NCBI RefSeq assembly: GCF_004570845.1
Contig: NZ_SPQZ01000004.1
Coordinates: 372,001-436,000 of the forward strand
Reading direction: 5' to 3'
DNA length: 64,000 bases
From: Orlajensenia leifsoniae
Lineage (GTDB): Bacteria > Actinomycetota > Actinomycetes > Actinomycetales > Microbacteriaceae
The number at the start of each line of letters is the position of its first letter. The first letter of the stretch is position 1. Below are positions 27,432 to 36,447 of the stretch, piece after piece. The translations under genes were made by a program, and so were the position numbers. The notes under the pieces are model-generated. The model made no database searches and had not been told where the DNA came from. It saw only the letters and a program-made list of their open reading frames with translations.

Positions 27432-29078
27432 ATGTCCGGTACCGAGCTCCCTGCGGCTCCCGATCGCTCGCTCGATCGCGCCGTCACGCTCAGCCAGCTG
27501 CTCTTCGGGGTGGTCATCCTGTTCGTCGTGGTGGTGCAGCAGGTCGCTTCGGACGACACCGACAGGCCGGGCGCGTTCTTCCTCGGGGTCTTCCTGGCGT
27601 TCCTCGGATGCGGCCTCGCCGTCGCCGTGCCATGGCACCTGTTCCCGCGGGGCTGGGCCGCGACGCTGCCCGCCCTTGACATCATCGCCATCGTCTGTCT
27701 GCGCTTCGCCGACCCGTCTCTCGGCGCCGGCCTGCTCTGGATCTTCCCCGTCATCTGGCTGAGCAGCTATTTCGGCATCATCGGCGCGATCGGCAGTGTG
27801 CTCTCGGTCTGCGCGATGATCATCACCGGGGCATTCCTCACCGGTGACCCCGTCGGCACCCTCACGGTTCCGTCCGTCGTCATCCTGCCGCTCGTCCTCG
27901 CAGCCGTTGCGGCATCGACCGTCACCGCCGCCCGCCGCTCCGCCGCTCGTCGGCAGCTGCTGCGCAGCCAGTCGCGGGTGCTCGAGTCGGCGATGATCCG
28001 CGCCCGGCGCCAGGAGAACCTGCTGGCCGACGTGCTCGACGCCGTGGAGTTCGGGGTGGCCCGTGTCGGCACCGACGGCGAGGTCGCCGTCATGAACGAG
28101 AGCCACGGTCGCATCATGGCGGCGGCCGGGGGCGACATCCTCGCTCCGGATGCCGCCGGCGGTGCGCCGCTCTTCGCCGCGAACGGGCTCACCCCCATCG
28201 ACGCGCACGACGCCCCTCTGGCCCGCCTGCAGCGCGGCGAGGAGTTCGCCGGAATGATCGTGTGGGTCGGCACCCCCGGCCGTGGCATCGCACTCAGCAT
28301 CACCGCCCGCCGGCTGCGCAGCGGGCCCGGAGCCATGAACGAGGGCCTCGTGGTCGTGACGCGCGACGTGACGACCGAGCTCGCCGCCGTGCGCGCGCGC
28401 GACGACCTGGTGGCATCCGTCTCCCACGAACTGCGCACGCCCCTGACCAGCATCGTCGGATACCTCGACCTCGCCCGCGACGAGGAGCTCTCGGAGGGAG
28501 CCGAGCGCTACCTGCAGGTGGCCGATCGCAATGCCGATCGCATGCTCGGTCTCATCACCGACATCCTGGCCGCATCGACGGCGGGCGACGGGCCCGTCGA
28601 GCTCACCATCGACCGTCGTTCCACCGACCTCGCCTCGGTCGTCGCCGCCTCGGTCGAGAGCCTCGCGCCGCGGGCGCGGGAGAACCTCGTGACGATCGAT
28701 GCCTCGGGCATCCGGGAGCTGCACGCCGTCGTCGATGCCTTCAGGATCCGGCAGGTGGTCGACAACCTGGTCACCAACGCCATCAAGTACAACCGCGAGG
28801 GCGGCACGGTGACCGTCGAGGCTGGTCCGGATGAATCCGGCGCCGCCGTCATCACGGTGCGCGACACCGGAACCGGCATCGCGCCCGAGGAGGTGCCGCG
28901 GCTGTTCGAGCGGTTCTTCCGCAGCGAGTCCGTGCGCGGGTCGAGCGTGCACGGCAGCGGGCTCGGTCTCGGCATCAGTCGCGACATCGTGCGTCGGCAC
29001 GGCGGGGAGCTCACCATCGAGAGCGCTCTCGGCGTGGGCACCGTCGCTACCGTGCGAATCCCCTGGGAGAAGACATGA
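27432..29078 (+). CDS. Membrane sensor histidine kinase
   Basis: A 548-aa protein with five or six N-terminal membrane segments (about 20-165), a PAS-like region (about 195-310), and a complete kinase core. The H-box is SVSHELRTPLTSIVGYL with phospho-acceptor His332, the N-box is NLVTNAIKYN, and the G-boxes are DTGTGIAPEE and GSGLGLGISRDIV. The nearby OmpR-type regulator (30328-31119, opposite strand) is the likely partner. Its stop overlaps the start of a degenerate GGDEF protein (ATGA), tying the two together. The signal is unknown; membrane stress is plausible given the flanking lipoproteins. Confidence 0.88.
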   Translation: MSGTELPAAPDRSLDRAVTLSQLLFGVVILFVVVVQQVASDDTDRPGAFFLGVFLAFLGCGLAVAVPWHLFPRGWAATLPALDIIAIVCLRFADPSLGAGLLWIFPVIWLSSYFGIIGAIGSVLSVCAMIITGAFLTGDPVGTLTVPSVVILPLVLAAVAASTVTAARRSAARRQLLRSQSRVLESAMIRARRQENLLADVLDAVEFGVARVGTDGEVAVMNESHGRIMAAAGGDILAPDAAGGAPLFAANGLTPIDAHDAPLARLQRGEEFAGMIVWVGTPGRGIALSITARRLRSGPGAMNEGLVVVTRDVTTELAAVRARDDLVASVSHELRTPLTSIVGYLDLARDEELSEGAERYLQVADRNADRMLGLITDILAASTAGDGPVELTIDRRSTDLASVVAASVESLAPRARENLVTIDASGIRELHAVVDAFRIRQVVDNLVTNAIKYNREGGTVTVEAGPDESGAAVITVRDTGTGIAPEEVPRLFERFFRSESVRGSSVHGSGLGLGISRDIVRRHGGELTIESALGVGTVATVRIPWEKT

Positions 29079-30262
29079 ACATCGAGTTCGACCTGCAATC
29101 AGTGGTCTTCGTCACGGCGTTGGTCGTGGTCGTCGCCGGAGTCACGTTCATCGCCGACACCCTCGTGCGCCGCGACGAGGTCGCGGGGCGCATCTGGGCC
29201 CTGGCCTACCTGAGCGGCATGCTCACCGTCGTGAGTTACCTGTTCTGGGCCGCCAACGGCGACGCCTGGTGGGCTGTCGCCGTGGGCAACGCCGGCTACG
29301 TCGCCACGGCGGGATGCATGTGGGTCGGCGCCCGCGCCTACAACAACCGGCCGGGCTTCGTCTGGGTCTTCGTGGTGCTGATCACAGTGGCGAGCGCCAT
29401 CGCCGTCATCATCGAGGGGCCATCGGGTGGCGACTGGGCTGGCGCCGGGCTCATGTTCATCGCCATCGCCGCCTTCGCCGGGGGCGCCGGGGTGGAATCG
29501 CTGACCGGCAGCATGGGCGCGAACCCCAACGCCCGCGCGCTCGCCATCGTGCTCCTCCTGCAGAGCGCCTACTACTCCGTGCGCACGGTGCTGTTCTTCA
29601 CCGGCGGCCCGGATACCCAGCTGTTCCAGACCGGCTTCGGAACCATCACCACGAGCTTCATCGTCGTCACCGTCACTATCGTCGGCGCCATCTCCATGTC
29701 GGTGCTGCGCGCCGACCGCGCGCGTCTCCGCGGCGTCCGTCGGCAGCGGCGCCCCGAGGAGATCAGCGGCCTCGCCATCGGCGGGCTGGAGGCGCTGGCC
29801 GACGGGTGGATGAAGCGCGGGTCCGGCTACGGTCGCGGCATCGCCGTGCTGGCGGTTCGATTCGACACGCTCAGCGCCGTCGCCACGGCGTTCGGCCGCC
29901 ACGCCGCCGACGAGATGTGCACGGCCTGGACCGAATCCGTCCGCGCTCACTGTCCGCCGTTCTCAGCCGTGTTCGAAGACGTTCCCGGATCCCTGATCGT
30001 CGTCACGTCGATCGACCAGGGAACTGATGCGCGTACCATCGCCGATCGGATCGTCGACGGCCTGCTCGATCCCGGCATGGCCGATCTGGGTGGCATCCGC
30101 CCGACGGCAACCATCGGCGTGGCGCTGAGCGATCCCGCGAACCCGGCTGAAGGCGCACGCACCCTGATCGACCGGGCCGAATCGACGGTTCAGTACGCGA
30201 TCGTCCTGGGGGAGTCCGTCGTGATCGCGCGGGACGAGCGGGCCGATACGTCCGCCGGCTGA
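29075..30262 (+). CDS. Seven-TM protein with degenerate GGDEF-like domain
   Basis: A 395-aa membrane protein. About seven hydrophobic segments fill residues 8-215, then a soluble domain of about 165 residues is arranged like a diguanylate cyclase. The GGDEF signature itself is not present (the equivalent stretch reads EDVPGSLIVVT), so cyclase activity is unlikely. The late TIGVALSDP and AESTVQYA parts match the GGDEF family end. It may act as a sensor or an inactive GTP/c-di-GMP binding partner of the histidine kinase with which it overlaps by 4 bp. Confidence 0.65.
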   Translation: MNIEFDLQSVVFVTALVVVVAGVTFIADTLVRRDEVAGRIWALAYLSGMLTVVSYLFWAANGDAWWAVAVGNAGYVATAGCMWVGARAYNNRPGFVWVFVVLITVASAIAVIIEGPSGGDWAGAGLMFIAIAAFAGGAGVESLTGSMGANPNARALAIVLLLQSAYYSVRTVLFFTGGPDTQLFQTGFGTITTSFIVVTVTIVGAISMSVLRADRARLRGVRRQRRPEEISGLAIGGLEALADGWMKRGSGYGRGIAVLAVRFDTLSAVATAFGRHAADEMCTAWTESVRAHCPPFSAVFEDVPGSLIVVTSIDQGTDARTIADRIVDGLLDPGMADLGGIRPTATIGVALSDPANPAEGARTLIDRAESTVQYAIVLGESVVIARDERADTSAG

Positions 30263-30327
30263 GGGCGGCGCACGGCCGATCGATCAACCGAAGAGCGGAT
30301 GCCGCGGGCCTGCCTTACCGGCGCCGA

Positions 30328-31119
30328 TCAGGCCGTGAGCCTGTAGCCCACTCCGCGCACCGTCTCGATCCAGCGCGGAGCCGACGGGTCGTCGCCGAGC
30401 TTCTTGCGCAGGTTCGCCATGTGCACCTCGACGGCGCGCTTGTCGCCCTCGGTCACGAAATGGGTGACGGAGTCGTCGTGCAGGGCCGCGGCGAGGTCGG
30501 CCTTGCTCAGCACCCGTCTCCGGGCGTCGAGCAGGGCGCCCAAGAGGTCGAACTCGCTGCGGGTGAGCTCGAGGTCGACGTCGCCCTGCTGCACGCGGCG
30601 CTCTGCGCTGCTCAGCCGGAGGCCGCGATGCTCGATCCAGCCGGGCGCAGCATCGGCGACAGCGGCTGGAGCGGCGGGAGCAGCGTGAGCTGCATCCGGA
30701 GTGTGCATCGCCCCAGATGGCGCGGCGGCCGTCGCGGCGGTGTCGCTCGAGCCTGCGTGCGTCACGCGAGGGCGACGCAGCATCGCCTCGACGCGGGCTC
30801 GCAGCTCGCGCGGGCGGAACGGCTTGGTGACGTAGTCGTCTGCGCCGGCCTCGAGCCCCTGGAGGGTGTCGATCTCGTCGCTGCGGGCCGTGAGCATGAC
30901 CAGGTAGGTGTCGCTGACCGCCCTGATGCGCCTGGCGGTCTCGAAGCCGTCGATACCCGGCAGGCCGATGTCGAGCGTCGTCACGACGGGTTCGTGGGCG
31001 CGCACGGCCTCGATGCCGTCGAGCCCGGTCGCGGCGGTGATGGTCTCGAAACCAGCCTGCGCGAACACGGACTCGAGGAGACTGCGGATGTCGGCGTCGT
31101 CCTCGATGATGACGGCCAC
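30328..31119 (-). CDS. OmpR/PhoB-type response regulator
   Basis: A 263-aa regulator. The receiver domain has acidic pocket EDD at residues 6-8, phospho-acceptor Asp50 (TLDIGLPG) and the conserved Lys in VTKPFRP. A long Ala/Pro/His-rich linker (about 120-170) is unusual for the family. The C-terminal winged helix ends in RKKLGDDPSAPRWIETVRGVGYRL. GTG 31119 is preferred to a TTG at 31137 because GGAGAG lies four bases upstream. It is convergent with the kinase/GGDEF operon, whose kinase is its probable donor. Confidence 0.87.
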   Translation of the reverse strand: MAVIIEDDADIRSLLESVFAQAGFETITAATGLDGIEAVRAHEPVVTTLDIGLPGIDGFETARRIRAVSDTYLVMLTARSDEIDTLQGLEAGADDYVTKPFRPRELRARVEAMLRRPRVTHAGSSDTAATAAAPSGAMHTPDAAHAAPAAPAAVADAAPGWIEHRGLRLSSAERRVQQGDVDLELTRSEFDLLGALLDARRRVLSKADLAAALHDDSVTHFVTEGDKRAVEVHMANLRKKLGDDPSAPRWIETVRGVGYRLTA

Positions 31120-31286
31120 GCGTCTCTCCGAACCCAAGCGCAGATCACCCCTCGATCGACCGATGCACGTCTCGAACCACGACGACGCATTCGTGCTGAA
31201 TGCTAGCCGACGCCCGTGGAGGTCGTGTGCAGCCGGACGGCGAGAGGGTCAGGCGATGACGAACGGCAGCGCTGCGGCGGTCGTCA

Positions 31287-31898
31287 TCACGGGCGCTCGC
31301 CCGACACCGATACGGCGACGGATGCCGCTGCCTCATCACGGGCCCGGCGACGTTGAGCCGCACTGAGCACCATCCCGGCGCTCAGCGCCACGGCGGCGAT
31401 GGCGCCCCACCACAGCAGCGGGAAGCCGGGCGAAGCCGGGCCCTGCGGTGCGGGGGAGCTCTCGGAGCCGGCGAAGCCGAGGCCGGCGACGGCGGCGCTC
31501 GACGTCGCAGCGCTCCCCGCTGGCGTCGTGACCCGCACCCGCACGGTGTGCTCGCCGGAGGCGAGGGTCGTGCCGGTCAGGGAGTCGTCGAACGGGCGGC
31601 ATCCGTCGCCGTTCGCATCGCACAGCTCGCCGGTCCAGACGGCGTCGGACGTGCTCTGCGCGTTGCTCGGAGCGATGGGGGCGACGGCGGCGATCGTGGC
31701 GACCGTCGCCGTCGTGAACGGCTCGAGGGCGGACTTCTCGACGCCGGGGGTGAGGCCGGTGAATTCGAAGCTCGCCTGCACCGTGCGCGGCGTCGCCGGC
31801 GTCGCGCGCGCCGCACTGGCTGCTCCGCCGACTCCGGCCACACCGGCGACCACGAGCATCACGGCGATGATCGGGAGGACGCTGATACGGCTCGGCAC
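31287..31898 (-). CDS. Putative secreted, C-terminally anchored protein
   Basis: I do not recognise this 203-aa protein. An N-terminal signal-like helix (ISVLPIIAVMLVVAGVAGVG) is followed by a Thr/Ala-rich extracellular part with two cysteines (GELCDANGDGCRPF, a disulfide or calcium-loop candidate) and a beta-sandwich-like stretch (GEHTVRVRVTTPAG). It ends with a membrane helix (LLWWGAIAAVALSAGMVL) and a basic cytoplasmic tail. GTG 31898 has a GGAG site about eight bases upstream. It stands between the response regulator and the second SGNH lipoprotein. Confidence 0.6.
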   Translation of the reverse strand: MPSRISVLPIIAVMLVVAGVAGVGGAASAARATPATPRTVQASFEFTGLTPGVEKSALEPFTTATVATIAAVAPIAPSNAQSTSDAVWTGELCDANGDGCRPFDDSLTGTTLASGEHTVRVRVTTPAGSAATSSAAVAGLGFAGSESSPAPQGPASPGFPLLWWGAIAAVALSAGMVLSAAQRRRARDEAAASVAVSVSGERP

Positions 31899-32149
31899 GG
31901 CGGTGCTCCGTTCGGGGTGCGGCGGCGGACAGGGTGGCGGCTGGAAGGCGGCGGACAGGTGGGCGATGGCGGCTCGGCTCGCGTAGGGGCGATGCGTGTC
32001 GTCTCCCACCACGGACGACGCTAGTGAGACAGCCTCAAGCCACCCTCAAGATCTCCTCAGGACTGTCGGCCACCCACGGGCACGGGACACCGACCCGCCT
32101 GATCACCGGCCTGCCGGCGTATCCTGACCCGTGGATTGGGGGAGTCGGC

Positions 32150-32875
32150 ATGCGCAATCCGCACGGCCAGCCGCAGCGAACACCAGGCATGACCCAGCGC
32201 CGTTTCCTGCCCGCGCGGATCGCGGCCGTTCTCGCGGCGACGGCGATCGCACTGACGGGCTGCGGCGCCGCGGAGCCCGGCGGCGGACCCGCGGCATCCG
32301 TCGACATCGATCCCGATGCCCCCGTCGTCGCCTTCTACGGCGACTCCTACACGCGCGGCACGGGCGCGTCGTCGACCGAGAAGCGCTGGTCGAGCATCAT
32401 CAGCGCCGATCGAGGCTGGACCGAGGTCAACCCGTCGACAGACGGCCTCGGATTCGTGAACAACCGCGAGTACCAGAGCGTCGACGAGCTCGACGCCGTG
32501 ATCGACGCCGACCCCGACATCGTGATCGTGACGATGGGGCTGAACGACAACTTCTCGATGCCCGATCGGGCCGATGACATCGAGGCCGCCATCGAGAGCG
32601 ACTTCACCAGGCTGTCGACGGACCTGCCCGACGCGCGCATCGTGGTGGTCGAGCCGTTCTGGTACACCGACGATCGACCGGACTCGGTGGAGCAGATCAT
32701 CGACTGGGTCGAGGCCGGCGCCGAGCGCATCGGAGCCGACTACCTCCCCGACGCCTCGCACTGGATCGAGGGGCATCCCGAGTGGATGGCCTCGGACGGC
32801 CTGCATCCGAATGACGACGGCTACGCGGCCATCGCCGAGAGGATGGACTCCGCGCTCGCGTCGATCGGGCTCTGA
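32150..32875 (+). CDS. SGNH/GDSL-hydrolase lipoprotein 2
   Basis: A 241-aa lipoprotein paralogous to 26611-27372. The lipobox is LTGC, with block I FYGDSYTRG, block III MGLNDN and a C-terminal HPNDDG. Shared stretches such as GLGFVNNR and VVVEPFW are nearly the same in both copies. GTCGGCATG at 32150 with GGGGGAG six bases upstream is chosen as the start; an internal ATG at 32189 would give a shorter signal peptide. The spacer after the lipid-anchored Cys is shorter than in copy 1. The substrate is unknown. Confidence 0.78.
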   Translation: MRNPHGQPQRTPGMTQRRFLPARIAAVLAATAIALTGCGAAEPGGGPAASVDIDPDAPVVAFYGDSYTRGTGASSTEKRWSSIISADRGWTEVNPSTDGLGFVNNREYQSVDELDAVIDADPDIVIVTMGLNDNFSMPDRADDIEAAIESDFTRLSTDLPDARIVVVEPFWYTDDRPDSVEQIIDWVEAGAERIGADYLPDASHWIEGHPEWMASDGLHPNDDGYAAIAERMDSALASIGL

Positions 32876-32899
32876 TCTGGCTCGTCGCGCGGGCTCGAG

Positions 32900-33541
32900 T
32901 CAGTCGTGGCCGCCCTCGAGGATCCCCGCCGCCACGTCCTGATGGGCGAGGCGGCGCATGGCCAGGATGACGGGCTCGTAGAGCGCGGTGCCGAGCACCG
33001 CGTACTCGATGGCGGCCGACCCCGCCGCGGCATCCGAAGCCGCGGCCGCGCTCGGCATCTGACCGAGGTCGAACTCGGCGATGGCGTGCAGGTGGCGGCC
33101 GTAGGCCTCGATGCGCTCGTCGCTGATCGGCAGTCCGGCATCCTCGGCCGCCTTCAGAGCGTGCTCGAGCTGGGCGACAGCGGCGTACTGGGGATCGAAG
33201 AGCTGGCCCAGACGCTCGATCACCGCGCGAGCGCGGGGGTAGTCGCCGTCGGGATCGACTCCCGCGTAGGGAGGAAGCGCTGCGACGGCTCGGCCCAGCG
33301 ATTCGAAGAGGTCGCCGTCTGGAGCATCGATCAGTGCGAGCACCGCGCGCGCTCGCTGGACCGGCAGGCCCGCGGCACCGGTCAGAGCACGGATCACCCG
33401 GAGCCGATGCAGGTGCTGCTCGCTGTAGTCGGCCTGCGTCGCCGTCGTCGCTGTCCCGGGCGGCAGGAGTCCTTCGCGCAGGTAGTACTTGACGGTGGCG
33501 AGAGGGACGCCGGATTCCTCGACCAGTTGGGAGATGCGCAT
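32900..33541 (-). CDS. MerR-family transcriptional regulator
   Basis: A 213-aa regulator. The N-terminal MerR HTH is RISQLVEESGVPLATVKYYLREGLLPPG, followed by a dimerisation helix and a helical C-terminal domain of about 110 residues with no metal-binding cysteines, so an organic ligand is more likely than a metal. The start at 33541 has AAGGAG just upstream; an ATG at 33556 would add five residues. Two matching palindromes lie in the divergent gap to the small membrane gene, which is the probable target. Confidence 0.82.
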   Translation of the reverse strand: MRISQLVEESGVPLATVKYYLREGLLPPGTATTATQADYSEQHLHRLRVIRALTGAAGLPVQRARAVLALIDAPDGDLFESLGRAVAALPPYAGVDPDGDYPRARAVIERLGQLFDPQYAAVAQLEHALKAAEDAGLPISDERIEAYGRHLHAIAEFDLGQMPSAAAASDAAAGSAAIEYAVLGTALYEPVILAMRRLAHQDVAAGILEGGHD

Positions 33542-33558
33542 CCGACTCCTTGACATCA

Positions 33559-33600
33559 GATAGTGGAACTATCTACTCTTTGGATAGTTTAACTATCCAA
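33559..33600. promoter_or_regulatory. Twin MerR operators
   Basis: GATAGT-GGA-ACTATC (33559-33573) and the perfect 21-bp palindrome TTGGATAGTTTAACTATCCA plus A (33580-33600) share half-sites GATAGT/ACTATC. They occupy the divergent gap between the MerR gene and 33641. Confidence 0.75.
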
Positions 33601-33640
33601 TCACGACGGATGCCACTCCGCCAGTGCCGAGAGGAACCCG

Positions 33641-34057
33641 ATGCTCAGTCCATCCAGCCTCACCGTCTTCGGAATCCTGCTCCTCGCTCTCGTGACGGTG
33701 GAGTCCGGCGGCTACTTCCTGACGAAGGTCGTGCGCGGTCACGTTCCCGCGAACGCCCTGCAGACCAGCTTCTTCCGGGCGGGCCACGCTCACGCCGCCG
33801 TGCTCCTGGTACTGAGCATGGCGATTCTCGCGGTCATCGACCAGGCCTCGTTGACCGGCTTCTGGTTCTGGCTCGCCAGCACCGGCGTGCCCATCGCGGC
33901 GATCCTCATGCCTGCCGGGTTCTTCCTGTCCGTGCTCGGTCGCGACCCGGAGAAGCCCAGTCGCCTGATCTGGCTGCTCTGGCTGGGCGTGCTCTCGCTC
34001 ACGGCCGGACTCATCACGGCCGGGGTCGGGCTGCTCGCCGCCGGACTCGCCGGCTGA
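33641..34057 (+). CDS. Small four-TM membrane protein
   Basis: A 138-aa protein of four hydrophobic helices, with FFRAGHAHAAVLLVLSMAIL containing a His-x-His pair inside the second helix region. No family is recognised with certainty. It is the only gene divergent from the MerR regulator across the twin operators, so it is probably induced by that regulator. A role in transport or stress at the membrane is a guess. A structured terminator follows. Confidence 0.6.
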   Translation: MLSPSSLTVFGILLLALVTVESGGYFLTKVVRGHVPANALQTSFFRAGHAHAAVLLVLSMAILAVIDQASLTGFWFWLASTGVPIAAILMPAGFFLSVLGRDPEKPSRLIWLLWLGVLSLTAGLITAGVGLLAAGLAG

Positions 34058-34066
34058 CAGCCCCCG

Positions 34067-34135
34067 CCGAGTCGCCCGGATTCGTCGCCATCGCATCCGT
34101 CTCAGCCCGCGGATGCGACGGATGCGGGCGACTCG
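34067..34135. terminator. Long nested hairpin
   Basis: Outer arms GAGTCGCCCG / CGGGCGACTC enclose CGCATCCGTC / GACGGATGCG. The hairpin lies just after the membrane gene. Confidence 0.5.
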
Positions 34136-34145
34136 ACGAACGAGA

Positions 34146-34177
34146 AGCGGGGCGGATGCCGCAGCATCCGCCCCGCT
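34146..34177. terminator. Bidirectional hairpin before the phosphatase 3' end
   Basis: A 14-bp perfect stem AGCGGGGCGGATGC / GCATCCGCCCCGCT with a CGCA loop between two convergent genes. Confidence 0.65.
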
Positions 34178-34195
34178 CGTGAGTGACTCAGGCGA

Positions 34196-35719
34196 TCAGT
34201 GGCCGCCCTTGCCGCCCTTCGAGTTCCACCAGTTCTTCGAGCCGTGCCCGTGCTTCACGGGCCACTCGACGGCCAGGGAGCCGTTGAGACGCAGAGCGTT
34301 CGAGATGGTGAAGAAGGTGTCGGTCTGGTCGGTCAGGCCCACCACGTTGGCCGCACCGGGACCGTAGGCCGCGATGCGCAGCTGCGATCCGGTGTGCTGC
34401 TGCGAGCCGCCGGCCGCCGCGGTGCCGTAGGAGATGCGGAGCGGCGAACCCTCGACGGTGGTGAGCGCGGAGCCGAGCCCGGGGGTCGCGCCGTCGACGA
34501 TCTGGCTGGAGTGCGCGTGGTCGGCGGTGACGATCACCAGCGTGTTGCGGTCGGTCTTGGCGAAGGCCAGGGCGGCCTGCACGGCCTCGTCGAGGTCCTG
34601 GGTCTCACCGATCTGGCCGCAGGCGTCTGCAGCGTGGTCGCGCTTGTCGATCGAGGCTCCCTCGACCTGCAGGAAGAAGCCCTTCTTCGCCTTCTTGTCG
34701 TTGAGCAGCGAGATCGACTTCTTGGTCAGGTCGCTCAGCGTGAGTCCGGACCCGAGGTATGCGGGGTTCGGCGTGCAGGTCGTGGCAGGGCCACCCGAAC
34801 CGCCGACGGTCGCGGTCGACGCGGCGAACCGGGTCGGGAAGTTGCCGTCGGCGAACAGGCCGAGCACGGGCGATTCCTGGCTGGCCTTCTTCACAGCCGC
34901 GAGCGACGCCGCGTCCTTCACGACCTGGTAGCCACGGTCTGCAGCCTGGGCGAACAGCGTCTGGCCGTTCCACTCGCCGGCCTTCGCGGTCTGGGTGAAC
35001 GTGGCCGCGCCACCGCCGAGGGTGAGGTCGGGACGGGTGTCGAGCAGCTGCTCCGAGATGGAGCCGGCGCCCCCGGCCACCAGTGCGTCTGCGCCGCAGG
35101 TGGGGCTGTCGGGTCCGTAGCAGCTGCGGGCCGCCACGTGGGCGACCTGCACGGCCGGGGTCGCATCCTGGATCTCGGCGGTCGAGACGTTGCCGGTGCG
35201 CAGGCCCTGCGTCTTGGCGAGCTCGAGCAGGGTCTTCTGGGCCTTGTTGTGGATGTCGACGCTGATGGCGTTGTCGTAGGTCTTGGTGCCCGTGGCCCAG
35301 GCCGTGCCCGTCGCGGCCGAGTCGGGCGTGTAGTCGGGCTTGCCGGCCAGCGGGTCGCCGTCCTTGTAGAGCGAGTACGTCGTGTACTGGCCGGTGAGCG
35401 GCAGGGCATCGATGCCGGGGAGGCGTCCGCCGGCACCGTAGAGGTAGTCGCGGGCGATCGTGATCTCGCTGTCGCCCATCCCGTCCCCGATGAGCAGGAT
35501 GACGTTACGCGCCTTGGTGCCGCTGGCGAGGGCGCCGGCGATGGTGAGGGTCTGGTCCAGGCCGTGGTTGCGGGCGGCGCCGCCGGTCTGGTCGGGAGTC
35601 GGCTGCGAGGTCGCCGTGGCGGCGAGGCTCCCGCCCACGACGAGGGCTGCGGCGAGGCCGAGGACGCCGACGGCGGCGCCGGCGCGGCCGATGGCTCGAG
35701 AGGTGGGGCGGAAGGGCAT
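34196..35719 (-). CDS. Alkaline phosphatase (PhoA family)
   Basis: A 507-aa secreted phosphomonoesterase. A cleavable signal ([20 protein letters not shown]) is followed by the PhoA core: metal-site Asp in [11 protein letters not shown], nucleophile Ser in [25 protein letters not shown], and TADHAHS for the zinc ligands. The ATG at 35719 has AGGAG six bases upstream. Cysteine pairs suggest disulfides outside the cell. It provides phosphate from organic esters under phosphate limitation, and a PHO-box-like repeat lies 107-139 bp upstream. Confidence 0.9.
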   Translation of the reverse strand: MPFRPTSRAIGRAGAAVGVLGLAAALVVGGSLAATATSQPTPDQTGGAARNHGLDQTLTIAGALASGTKARNVILLIGDGMGDSEITIARDYLYGAGGRLPGIDALPLTGQYTTYSLYKDGDPLAGKPDYTPDSAATGTAWATGTKTYDNAISVDIHNKAQKTLLELAKTQGLRTGNVSTAEIQDATPAVQVAHVAARSCYGPDSPTCGADALVAGGAGSISEQLLDTRPDLTLGGGAATFTQTAKAGEWNGQTLFAQAADRGYQVVKDAASLAAVKKASQESPVLGLFADGNFPTRFAASTATVGGSGGPATTCTPNPAYLGSGLTLSDLTKKSISLLNDKKAKKGFFLQVEGASIDKRDHAADACGQIGETQDLDEAVQAALAFAKTDRNTLVIVTADHAHSSQIVDGATPGLGSALTTVEGSPLRISYGTAAAGGSQQHTGSQLRIAAYGPGAANVVGLTDQTDTFFTISNALRLNGSLAVEWPVKHGHGSKNWWNSKGGKGGH

Positions 35720-35825
35720 GGTGTCTCCTGATGATGGTCTGCGTGTCTGGCCTGCGAGGGGTGTCCGCCGGGGCGGGCATGATGCCTGCTTCAGGCGATA
35801 CACAGGTCAGCAGTCGCATCCGACA

Positions 35826-35858
35826 TCCGCGTGAACGCAGTGGGCCATTCTGGTGAAC
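35826..35858 (-). promoter_or_regulatory. PHO-box-like direct repeats upstream of alkaline phosphatase
   Basis: On the minus strand, three 11-nt units in phase: GTTCACCAGAA, TGGCCCACTGC, GTTCACGCGGA. Units 1 and 3 match the actinobacterial PhoP repeat GTTCACC; the middle unit is weak. Confidence 0.55.
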
Positions 35859-35943
35859 ACCCTCGAATGGGGGACACGCCGTCTGTGCATGCGAGTGGCA
35901 TCCGAGGTGGCATCGGGGGTAGGCAGAACGGATGCGGCCCCGC

Positions 35944-35949
35944 TAGCGT
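35944..35949 (+). promoter_or_regulatory. -10 element TAGCGT, leaderless start
   Basis: TAGCGT, six bases, then ATG 35956. The same TAGCGTCGA stretch occurs before the gene at 2366. Confidence 0.5.
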
Positions 35950-35955
35950 CGAAGG

Positions 35956-36402
35956 ATGGCCATTCCGCAGCGCTACTCACTCGTCACGCTCGGCGTCGCC
36001 GACGTCATCGCCGCCACGGCGTTCTACCGCTCCCTCGGCTGGGAGCCGGCGCCGTCCTCAGTCGAGGGTGAGATCACCTTCTTCGCGACGCCCGGGGGAG
36101 TGATCGCACTCTGGTCGACGGCCGAGCTGGCGAAGGATGCCGGAACCTCGACGATGCACGCCAACGCGCCGGCGTTCCGCGCGGTCACCCTCGCCATCAA
36201 CGTGGCCACCCGCGACGAGGTCGATGACGCCGTCGGCGAGTGGATGGCGCTCGGCGGCTCGGTGTCGAAGGTTCCCACCGAGACCGAGTGGGGCGGCTAC
36301 AGCGGCTACGTCGCCGATCCCGACGGCAACCTCTGGGAGATCGCGCACAACCCGTTCTGGCCGCTCGACGAGCGAGGCCTGCCCGTGCTCGGCAGCGAGT
36401 AG
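35956..36402 (+). CDS. VOC-family protein
   Basis: A 148-aa two-module VOC domain: RYSLVTLGVADVIAATAFYRSLGWEPA at the start and SGYVADPDGNLWEIAHNPFW near the end, giving a glyoxalase-like fold. Actinobacterial proteins of this kind are usually annotated as glyoxalases without proven activity. A TAGCGT -10 box six bases ahead of the ATG suggests a leaderless transcript. It stands alone, 45 bp before mqo's separate promoter. Confidence 0.75.
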   Translation: MAIPQRYSLVTLGVADVIAATAFYRSLGWEPAPSSVEGEITFFATPGGVIALWSTAELAKDAGTSTMHANAPAFRAVTLAINVATRDEVDDAVGEWMALGGSVSKVPTETEWGGYSGYVADPDGNLWEIAHNPFWPLDERGLPVLGSE

Positions 36403-36434
36403 CCCGCAGGCGAGAGTGCCCGCTCGCGCGCGGA

Positions 36435-36440
36435 TAGACT
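36435..36440 (+). promoter_or_regulatory. -10 element TAGACT before mqo
   Basis: TAGACT, seven bases, then GTG 36448. Confidence 0.45.
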
Positions 36441-36447
36441 GGTATTC

